Below the pieces are notes generated by a model that saw only the letters and a list, made by a program, of their open reading frames with translations, was not told the origin of the DNA and made no database searches. The translations under genes and the position numbers were made by a program. From Cornus controversa (lineage: Eukaryota; Streptophyta; Magnoliopsida; Cornales; Cornaceae), in contig CM048850.1 of assembly GCA_026545225.1 (NCBI GenBank), forward strand, positions 25,907,797 to 25,971,796: a stretch of DNA of 64,000 nucleotides, given 5' to 3'. Positions 55,709 through 64,000 of this stretch are shown here, one piece after another; position 1 is the stretch's first letter, and every line of letters begins with the position of its first letter.

Positions 55709-57123
55709 TGATAGGCGTTGAATGTTACGCATTCTAACCTCTTAACTTATATATTTTATTCTCTTAGTAATAGATTATTTTTTATTTTACTTCATTTTAG
55801 TATTTTTTGTATTTTTAAGGCCTTAATGATTATTTCAGTTAAAATCATGATTTTGGGCTTTTAAAGATGACATCCAAGAGGGTTAGATGAAGCCTACATC
55901 GAATGGATCCATTCAAATCTTTATTTCAACTCAAATCAGCCCAAGGAAGAGGTCTAAGAGAATTATAACTGCTGAAGGGTATTTCGGGCTGAAATCTAAT
56001 TCTGTGCGTAATACAGTTTTAATCCCATTTTGGAAAATGGCCTGTAACTCTTATTTTCGAGAGTCAAATTGACTCAGTTCTCACATTAATTCAACGAAAT
56101 TTGATTCTAGACACTTTTGTATTTCACATAAATTTTGTGAATCAGACTTCTACTGGGTCAAGACTTGAGCCGAAAGTCAGCAGAAAAACCCACCTGATTA
56201 GGGGCTACGGGAAACCCTAATTGTCTCCTAATTAGGTGGGGACTCTTCATATTCTCTTGGCTATTTAAAGTGATGGATTGGGGATGTATTAAGGAGGCTT
56301 GGCAGCAGCTTTGAAGAGCTTTTGGAGTGGAGAATCATTGGAGAATAAGGCGTATCATGAGCGGCTAGTTCAGCCACCAGGGTTTTGATGTAGCCCTAAC
56401 TAAACATCACTGGTTTTCTTGTTCTAATTATTGGGGATTTTTGTATTCATTCATAGATTATGTAATTTAGAGGATTCTTCTTATAGAATTGAGCAATAAA
56501 AATCTTATAAATTCAATTTCAATAATTTCTTATCTTGTCTTAGATACTTGAATGTTGTTATTGAACTCGTCCCTCTTGTTTTCTGTGATCATGAGAGTGA
56601 TTATTATACAATGGTTTTCATTGAATATATCATTAAAAGATTTGATGGATTATGCCTTGAGAAGATGAATCATACTGCACCCTAGAGTAGAGTAGTTAGG
56701 CAGATGACCCATGCCAATCGAAGATAGTCCATGACTTAGCCTTAATCATATGTTATCTTCTTGACGGATGAAGTGAGCTTGTAGCCACCGACACCACTTA
56801 TGCATGATATGATGCCCCATAGTTAGTTCAATTGACCATTGATTGTGAAGTTAGTGGTGAAATCAATTACCCTAGATTTATCTTATATTCTCTACACTCC
56901 TTAGTTTTTCTTGCTTTTGTTCAATTGCTTCATTAGTTATTTTAGTTATAAAAATCAGAATTCTTTTCTTTTAAATTTAGTTAGAATTAATTCCGTATAT
57001 CCAACTCAGTCCCTGAGGTTCGACACCCCTTTCGATAGCCCTATTCTGTAAGGAATTCGTTCTATTGCGAAGTGTGGTAATTTTAATTGATACACTTATT
57101 GAGTCACACTCACACACGAATCA
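55709..57123 (+). repeat. Solo LTR B
   Basis: 1415 bp, TGATAGGCG to ACGAATCA, flanked by the perfect 5-bp duplication CATGT (55704-55708 and 57124-57128). No internal region, so it is the product of LTR-LTR recombination. More diverged than LTR A. Confidence 0.93.
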
Positions 57124-57128
57124 CATGT

Positions 57129-58281
57129 GCCAAAGAAAGTGATGCTGCCACAACAAGTGAGTTCTATAATTCAGCAGTGCACTCCTCCCAAGTATAAATA
57201 TCCTGGTGCTCCAACTATCTCATGCATCATTGGAGAGCACCATGTTGATAAAGCTCTTCTTGATTTAGGTGCAAGTGTAAATTTGCTACCCTACTCAGTT
57301 TACTTACAATTGGGCTTGGGAGAATTGAAACCTACCTCGGTGGTATTGTAATTTGCATATAGATCAACAAAGCAACCCCATGAGATCATTGAAGATGTGC
57401 TCATTAAAGTGGACAAGTTCTACTTTCCTGTTGATTTTATTGTACTTGACACTAAGCCTGTTCATAACCCAAAGAGGCACATTCCAGTGATCCTTGGTCG
57501 ACTTTTCTTAGCTACTACTGATGCTTGCATAAATTGTAGGTCAGGGATCATGGATATCTCATTTGGCAACATGAATGTCAAGCTTAATGTATTCAATGCT
57601 ATCCAATACCCTCCAGATCAGAGTGATGTGTTCTGCATAGATGATATTGATGAATGTGTAGAGGAATTTGTTTCATCCTCTGTATCTCGAAATTCCTTGG
57701 AGGTATGTAAATCTCTTTATGACTATGAGACACTTTATGATTAAGAGTTGTGTGAAGAGGTGAATTATATGCTAGAAGTGGATACTATTCAGAATACTCC
57801 ACCATGGAGAATTCCAATTGAGCCACTCCCTTCTCTCTCTAGCACTCCCCTATTGCCTTCATTGGACTCCCCTCCATCATTAGAGTTGAAGCCTTTGCCT
57901 GACAATTTGAAATATATATTTTTGGGGGCACAGAGAACTCTTCCTGTTATAATTGCCTCTGATCTGACAGAAACTCAAGAGAAGCACTTAGTAGAGGTCT
58001 TATATCAACATCGTGAAGCACTTGGGTTGAGTGTTGCTGATCTTAAGGGCATTGATCCCTCGATTTGCATGCATAAAATTCATTTGGAAGAAGGATGTAA
58101 GCCATCTAGAAAGGCACAGAGGCGACTGAACCCCAACATGAAGGAGGTGGTAAAGAAAGAGGTTGTTAAGTTACTTGATGCAGGTATTATTTATCCAATT
58201 TTTGACAGCACATGGGTGAGTCCAACACAAGTGGTTCCTAAGAAGTCTGGTCTTACCATTATCCCTAACTCTGTGGGATAA
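57129..58281 (+). pseudogene. Protease and N-terminal RT of element 4
   Basis: Resumes after the solo LTR: protease LLDLGASVNLLPYS near 57255, stop at 57349-57351, then VDKFYFPVDFIVLD and NCRSGIMDISFGNMNVKLNV, stop near 57742, then EEGCKPSRKAQRRLNPNMKE and STWVSPTQVVPKKSGL. It ends abruptly at 58281 where element 3 sequence is joined. The catalytic RT core is missing. Confidence 0.87.
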
Positions 58282-58282
58282 A

Positions 58283-59683
58283 CAACCAGGAGACACTAAA
58301 CAAACAGATAAGTGGGTTCTTGATAAAGGATGAGGAGGAAGCACTATTTAGCAATAATAGAATAGGGAGAGCCAGAGTAAGCAAAAAGCTCACATGAAGA
58401 GAAGAGAAGCTTTCGTGTAGGGGGAACTCAACCGAATAGACAAAAAGACGGGCAACGCTATAAAGATTCCAGACGGCGTAACGTCAAGTGCTTCAACTGC
58501 GGCAAGAAGGGCCATAATGCTCGAGATTGCTGGCATAAAAATGAGTCAGTAGAAGGAAACCTGGCAACATCTGATGCCCAGAAAATTAACTATGAAAAAG
58601 AATGGGACTTCGAAGCATCATTCTTGGTGTTTGAATCCATAGAAGAAAAGTGTGACTTTGAAGCATCTTTTTTAATGACATCCAAGAGCCAAGTAATTAA
58701 CAGTGAAGATGAGTTGGACTTTGAAGAATCTTGTTCGGTATTTGAGCACACTGAAGCTGATTGTTGGGAAGAAGGGACTCAAGAGATGAAGCCCAAACTT
58801 CTTGTTGAGGAAATCAAAGAAAAAACACAGGAAGAAGAGGTAGTGGTTACACTACAACCATAGAACCAGTGATTGAAGAATAAAACGAAGTAGCAACTGA
58901 GCATGTAGTTGCTAATGAACTGATCACTCCCGAAGTCAAAGCTCGAGGACGTATTGTGACTAAGGAAGCTGCAAAAGAAGCTAAATTGGAGAATAAAGAA
59001 CCAATAATAATAAAGGCAGAAAAAGAAATTGAAGCACTGATGGAAAATTAGACATGGGGTTAAGTGTCCAAATAATAGTTCAGGAGGTTTCTTTTTCAGA
59101 GAGAAGATAGTCCTGGGGGTTAAGTGTCCAAATAATAGTTCAAAAATTTTTTTTTAGAGACATAAAATAGTTGAAGGGGGGTTTAATGCACTTAACCCGA
59201 ATAAAAAATAAAAGAAGCTAACCAAAAATCATAACTTAGAAGCTTGACGAAGCAACGGAAGCTCAACCCAAAATATTCAAATGTTGCATTTGTTGAGAAC
59301 GTCGGACTAGAACCACCAATATCTAAAGAAGCTTTTCAGGTCCCAAAACTTCAAGAGCTTCGAGATCAATTTGACATGATTACCTAAGGAAGCATTTAAA
59401 GAGAGTTAGTGATGAGGGGGAGTGTTGAAGCTTTTTCACCGACTCTCTTTCTCTCTCTCTCAAAAGTTCCACCATCTACTCTCCATCTCTCCTTCTCTCT
59501 AGATATATCTATTTCTAGATATTTCTCTCATAGAAATCTCCTCTCCATATCTCTCTATCTCTAGAAAGTTGAAAAGATAAAGAGTCGACTTTGTAAGTCG
59601 GTGGAGAACCAATATAAATAGCTATCTTGGGTTTTGTGTGTGTGTGGAGTGAAGACACCAAGCTTTGGTGTGAGTGAGCTAAC
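58283..59683 (+). repeat. Duplicated 3' half of element 3 inside element 4 pol
   Basis: Matches 51093-52437: knuckle (intact CFNCGKKGHNARDCW), acidic tail ending at 58863, spacer, polypurine tract GAGGGGGAG, LTR from 59423. Copy is about 56 bp longer because it keeps a TTTTTTTTAGAGACAT.. segment lost upstream. It ends at the same GAGCTAAC/LTR junction, so it was copied as one block with LTR C. Confidence 0.88.
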
Positions 59684-60388
59684 TGATAGGCGTTGAATGT
59701 TACACATTCTAGCCTCTTAACTTATGTATTTTATTCTCTTAGTGATAGATTATTTTGTTATTTTACTTCGTTTTAGTGTTTTCTGTATTTTCAGGGCCTT
59801 AATGATTATTTCAGTTAAAACCATGATTTTGGGCTTTTAAAGAAGACATCCAAGATGGTTAGATGAAGGCTACATTAAGGAAATCCATTCAATCATTTAT
59901 TTCAACTCAAATCAGTCCATGGAAGAGGTCCAACAGAATTACAGCTGCTTAAGAAGGTTTCGGGCCTGAAGCCCAAATCTGGGCTTAATACAGTTTTAAT
60001 CCCATTTTGAAAAATGGACCAGAAGTGTTATTTCTGAGGCTCAAATCGACTTAATTTTGATTTTAGTTAAACGAAATTTGATTCTGCACACTTTTGTATT
60101 TCATAAAAATTACGTGAATCGTACTTCTAGTAGGTCAAAAGTTGGGCCGAACGTAAGCAGGAAAAACCCACCTGATTAGTGCTGTGGGAAAACCTAATTA
60201 ATTCCTAATTGGATTAGGACTTTGGTGTATTCTCTTGAGGCATAAAGTGAAGAATTAGAGGCTGAGTTGAGGGGAGATTGAGAAGAGATTGGAGAGTCTG
60301 AGAGAGCTTTTGGACAGAAAAGAAGACATACTTTGCAGACCATTGGAGAACGAAGTCTTACGCATAATTCATGAAGATGATGCCTTCA
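59684..60388 (+). repeat. LTR C (partial, duplicated from LTR A)
   Basis: First 705 bp of the LTR, sharing LTR A-specific changes such as AATGATTATTTCAG and the ACCATGATTT block. Breaks at GATGATGCCTTC and joins pol sequence. Confidence 0.88.
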
Positions 60389-60394
60389 TTGGAT

Positions 60395-60858
60395 TTCTTA
60401 GAGAGAGGTACTGAAGTTGATAAAGCAAAGATTGACATAATTTATACTCTGCCTCCTCCAACTTCGGTAAGGCAAGTTCGTTCTTTCTTAGGCCATGCTG
60501 GGTTCTATAGAAGATTCATCAAGGATTTTAGTAAAATTGCTCGACCATTGTGCCATTTGTTATCTAAAGATGTTCCATTTTCCTTTGATGAAGAATGTGT
60601 GCAAGCTTTTGAAAATCTTTGGTCTTTATTATCCTCTACACCAATAATGCAATCTCCAAAATGGGCTCTACCTTTTGAAATCATGTGTGATGTTTCTGAT
60701 TACGTAGTAGGAGCAGTGTTCAGACAAAGAGAAGAGAAACGACCATATGCCATCTATTACGCTAGTAAGACTCTCTCTGATGCCCAACTCAATTATACAA
60801 CCACAGAGAAAGAGCTTCTAGCTATAGTATTTGCCCTGGACAAGTTTTTAATTTTCTT
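60395..60858 (+). pseudogene. RT C-terminus and RNase H fragment of element 4
   Basis: EVDKAKIDIIYTLPPPTSVR, FLGHAGFYRRFIKDFSKIAR, CDVSDYVVGAV, TEKELLAIVFALDKF. The FMDD region is lost upstream at the insert. RNase H stops at its DKF where a deletion of about 440 bp joins the T-rich spacer after pol. The first RNase H Asp context CDAS is CDVS. Confidence 0.87.
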
Positions 60859-61099
60859 TGATTTTAATTTTTAGTTTTAGTTTTCTTAATTTTTCTTTCA
60901 ATTCTAGTTGTGTTTTAATGTTTTTTCTTTGAGTTTTTGATGTATAAGTTACTTCCGGAGGATGTCAAGAGGTGTATCGAGGTATTTGGACTCAAGACGG
61001 GTGAAAAAATGAGCTCTTGATCGACCTTGGGCAATAGAGACTCCAAAAATACACGTCCCGGTCGACCTTAGGCAATGAAGGGTCAAACAGGCCAACAGA

Positions 61100-61213
61100 A
61101 GGGGGATCGATCACCCCATTTGAGGGGGATCGATTGCCCCTTGATTTTTTCAAGGGAAACCCACCAGTAGGTGGGCGATCGATCACCCATTGCTAGGGGG
61201 ATCGATCGCCCAA
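61100..61213 (+). promoter_or_regulatory. GATCGATC palindrome quartet of element 4
   Basis: Starts at 61105, 61128, 61177 and 61200: spacing 23-49-23, exactly as in element 2, although the spacer sequence has changed. Three of the four have lost a CpG (GATCGATCACC or GATCGATTGCC), as expected from methylation decay. TATTTAAAG follows at 61245. Confidence 0.65.
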
Positions 61214-61244
61214 GCTTGAATAGGGGTCGGCTGAAAATTTCATC

Positions 61245-61253
61245 TATTTAAAG
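61245..61253 (+). promoter_or_regulatory. TATA-like box upstream of ORF2 relic
   Basis: TATTTAAAG, 45 bp after the last palindrome start, followed by a CT-rich leader. Different sequence from element 2 (TTATATATGG) but same place. Confidence 0.45.
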
Positions 61254-61662
61254 CCTCCCTCTCCAACTATAATGCTACTACTTGCTTCCTTGACATCTTT
61301 GAGCTCCAATTTGACTCTTACTTCAACCGAAAATATATTTTCCTCAATTGGTGATTCTCAAACAAGTATTTAACATTGATCATCATCAACATCAACATCA
61401 AAACCAGATTGATCATCACTAGTTCTCAAGAAAACTCTCACTTTTTCAAGTTCTACATCAAAAGTAAGTGAAGTTTTTATTTTGCAAAATTGTGCCAATC
61501 TTTTTGAGGGCTTTTGAAGACCAAGTTTGGGGGATATAATTGGTGGATTAAAGTGTTCAATTTGGGGTGGAAAAATTATCGAAAGAAGAGGTTGAAGGAG
61601 AAACTTTTATTGTGCACACCAAGTGTTTGATTTAATTCCTCAACCAAGCTTTTTCTAGTTCT

Positions 61663-62326
61663 ATGGCACCAAAGAGAGCAATTCACCAAGGTGCTTCAAG
61701 CTCGCACAATCCTCGCTGAGCAAGACAAGATCCAACAACCGTTTTCTCAAGATCTCGCCGAGATGGAATTCATGAGAGATGGCATCCAAGAGCCTTGAAT
61801 TTTGAAACAACGTTTGACATCGCTGAATTATATGCCATGTTTCCCGAGACACGGTGGGAGATTTCTGACATCCGCCGTTGTCAGTCAGCTTCCATTTTTG
61901 TTCCATTATCTACTACTATCTACCCAAGGCTCGTCAAAGTATTTTATCAGAATTTAATGCTAAAGCCTGATGAGTAGGGTTAACTTATTTCTTCGATAGA
62001 TGGAACACGAGTTCAGGTTGACATGTCTTCGATCATTATTGCCATGGGCTGTCCTCATGAATGCCCGGCTGATTTGACCAGTATCTACACTCCTCTACCC
62101 GATGATTTGTCAGTGGGTAATTTGGTTGCACGTTTGTGTGCTAACCAATTCTCTAGGCCAAAGCGGAATGTAGCTTCAGAGTCTTCTATGCCAACTCATT
62201 TATGGTTCCTTGATGCTGTTTTACTCAAGAGAATATGTCCCATTGGACATAAAACCGAGAGACGTCAAGAGTTCCTTAGAGCTTTATATGCCATACATTT
62301 TGGGCATTGGCTATCATTTCCACAGT
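61663..62326 (+). pseudogene. ORF2 relic of element 4
   Basis: Aligned to ORF2 of element 2: MAPKRAIHQGASSS.., a stop near 61720, WEISDIRRCQSASIFVPLST, FYQNLMLKPDE then a stop at 61975-61977, MSSIIIAMGCPHECPADLTS, LWFLDAVLLKRICPIGHKTE, LYAIHFGHWLSFPQ. Truncated at 62326 by LTR D. Most differences are conservative apart from the stops. Confidence 0.87.
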
Positions 62327-63404
62327 GATCGGCGTTAAATGTTACACATTCTAGCCTCTTAACTTATGTATTTTATTCTCTTAGTGATAGATTATTTTGT
62401 TATTTTACTTCGTTTTAGTGTTTTCTGTATTTTCAGGGCCTTAATGATTATTTCAGTCAAAACCATGATTTTGGGCTTTTAAAGAAGACATCCAAGATGG
62501 TTAGATGAAGCCTACCTCAAGGAGATCCATTCAATCATCTAGTTCAACTCAAATCAGCCCAAGGAAGAGGTCCAAGAGAATTCCAACTGCTTAAGAAGGT
62601 TTCGGGCCTCAAGCCCAAATCTGCGCATAATACAGTCTTAATCCCATTTTGGAAAACAGACCAGAAGTGTTATTTCGAAGACTCAAATAGACTTAATTTT
62701 TGTGTAAGTCAAACGAAATTCGATTCTGCACACTTTTGTATTTCACGAAAATTCCGTGAATCGGACTTTTAGTGGGTCAAAAGTCGGGCCGAACGTGAGC
62801 AGGAAAAACCCACCTAATTTAGAGGATTATTCTTATAGAATTAAGCAATAAAAGTTTTATAAATTCAGTTTTAATGATTTCTTATCTTATCTTAGATACT
62901 TGATTGTTGTTATTGAACTCGTCCCTCTTATTTTCTGTGATCATGAGAGTGATTATTACACAATGGTTTTCATTGAATATATCATTAAAAACTTTGATGG
63001 ATTATGCCGAGAGAAGATGAACCATGCTGCACCCTAGATTAGAGTAGTTAGGTAGATGGCCCATGCCAATCGAAGATAGTCCATGACTTAGCCTTAATCA
63101 TATGTTATCTTCTTAATGGATGAAGGTGAGCTTGTAGCCACCGACACCACTTATGCATAATGTAATCCCACATAGTTAATTCAATTGACCATTGATTGTG
63201 GGGTTAGTGGTGACGTCAAATACCCTAGATTTCTCTCATATTATCTTCACTTTCTATTTATTTGATTTATTTTATTTTGCTTTTTAATTAGTTTAAATAT
63301 TAAAATCAGAATTCTTTTCTCTTAAATTTAATTAGAATTAATTCCGTATTCCAACTCATCAGACCATAATCCCTGAGGTTCGACACCCCTTTCGATAGCC
63401 CTAT
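62327..63404 (+). repeat. LTR D (internal deletion, interrupted by CACTA 2)
   Basis: Starts TGATCGGCG, follows the LTR to about 62818 (CCCACCTAATT), lacks roughly 355 bp, resumes TTTAGAGGATTATTC and stops at GCCCTAT (63404) where CACTA 2 begins. It abuts ORF2 without a polypurine tract, so it is a separate insertion rather than the 3' LTR of element 4. Confidence 0.85.
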
Positions 63405-64000
63405 CACTACAAGATTTTTAGGTTTTAACGACATAATTTTTACGACGGGCCCGTGTAGTTCGTCGTAAAAGGTATATTTCATGACGGGCCTGTGGAGCCT
63501 ACCCTAGAAAGCTTATTTTCTAAGGCGGTCATTCATAACCCGCCGTAGAAAATATTTTCTACGACGAGCTAGGTGTGCCCGCCATAGAAAGATACTATCC
63601 ATGACAGGCCTGGACCGTAGTGGAAATTTTATTATCTATGACGGGCCAAGCTTGCAGTGGAAAGATTTATTTTTTTAGCCCCAATTCATGCTGTGAAATT
63701 CTAACTCCCCCGCAAAACCCAAACCCTCTCTAATCCTCTCTGACTCTCGGGCATAACCCAAACCCCCAAATCTCTAACCCTCTCTGACTCTCGGGCATAA
63801 CCCAATCCCCCAAATCTCTAACCCTCTCTAGTTCAAAGCTCGGCCAAACCCTAACCTCCGATCGGCGTCATTCTTTTGCTCCGTTGAACAAGCTTGAGGC
63901 AAAGTCTTTGTCGAACTGAATCCCAAATTACTCTCTGTGGAAGCAATAGAAACCCCAATTTCTCCACCTCAAAGCAATCTCTGAGCCTCCTCAGTCTGCA
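63405..64000 (+). mobile_element. CACTA 2, left end
   Basis: Begins CACTACAAGATTTTTAGG, followed by subterminal units (ACGACGGGCC..GTCGTAAAA, CTAAGGCGGTC..CCGCCGTAGAAA) to about 63670. Then a C-rich, 5'UTR-like stretch with a 44-bp tandem duplication (63737-63780, 63781-63824; TCTCTGACTCTCGGGCATAA..). Presumed target duplication TAT at 63402-63404. Its body lies beyond the window. Confidence 0.8.

Larger units (their letters stand above)
52438..62326 (+). mobile_element. Element 4: degenerate, rearranged copy of the element 2 family
   Basis: LTR A with primer site, then gag, protease, part of RT, RNase H, palindrome quartet and ORF2 in the order of element 2. It is damaged by stops, deletions, a solo LTR (55709-57123) and a 2.1-kb insert (58283-60388) replacing the RT core. 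Many substitutions separate it from element 2, so it is much older. It integrated into the 3' LTR of element 3. Confidence 0.88.

Noticed and set aside
62327..63404. LTR D as the 3' LTR of element 4
   Set aside because: It follows directly on the middle of ORF2 with no polypurine tract, exactly at a clean LTR start, so an independent insertion fits better.
1..64000. tRNA, rRNA, CRISPR or organellar insertions
   Set aside because: No cloverleaf-like or rRNA-like stretch noticed; the tRNA-like matches are primer binding sites only. Repeats do not have CRISPR layout.

Overview
This is a plant nuclear window made almost entirely of nested transposable elements. I see no intact host gene and no tRNA, rRNA or CRISPR. 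Plant origin follows from the element families: SIRE-like Copia, Athila/Tat-like Gypsy with a tRNA-Asp primer site, CACTA with TNPD/TNPA-type genes, hAT and Mutator-like elements. It also follows from captured exon fragments resembling plant SMAX1-like, plastid HSP90 and histidine-phosphatase genes. A eudicot is likely, but the species cannot be read from the sequence.

Layout. (1) 1-7443, minus strand: element 1, a young gag-only Copia/SIRE-type LTR retrotransposon. It has Gag, no protease, RT or integrase, and an extra ORF between gag and the polypurine tract. (2) 7444-41684: a decayed CACTA transposon. It carries broken TNPD-like and TNPA-like genes, three apparent host exon fragments (HSP90, SMXL, histidine phosphatase) and a subterminal repeat array ending in its terminal inverted repeat. 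(3) 13882-34728, nested inside the CACTA transposase gene with a perfect 5-bp target duplication (ACATC): element 2, an Athila/Tat-like Gypsy element in the unusual arrangement LTR-internal-LTR-internal-LTR. The 9.67-kb units differ, as far as I compared them, only by one A in each of two poly-A runs. Each unit has an intact 1415-codon gag-PR-RT-RNaseH ORF without integrase, and a separate downstream ORF2. (4) 41685-43830: an LTR tail, a Copia gag scrap and a relic of an element-1 relative. (5) 43831-49099: old sequence holding a Mutator-like element with a nested hAT element, and a nearby duplicate that looks like the empty site. (6) 49100-52437: element 3, a gag-only Copia element with a nested hAT. 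(7) 52438-63404: a broken, rearranged copy of the element 2 family (element 4) with a solo LTR and a 2.1-kb duplicated insert in pol. (8) 63405-64000: the left end of a second CACTA, inserted at the same LTR target position as the first.

The most interesting pattern is a cassette shared by elements 1 and 2, which belong to different superfamilies. Each has four short perfect or near-perfect palindromes in two pairs: ACCGGT with start-to-start spacing 20-44-20 and 20-53-20 in element 1, GATCGATC with spacing 23-49-23 in elements 2 and 4. Each internal quartet lies a few hundred bases upstream of a non-gag/pol ORF of the putative-plant-transposon-protein type, with a TATA-like box about 45-50 bp after the last palindrome. 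The ORF is followed by several polypurine-tract-like repeats. I infer an internal promoter module driving a separate transcript. Every LTR element in the window lacks at least integrase, yet the youngest ones look recently mobile, so they were probably moved in trans.
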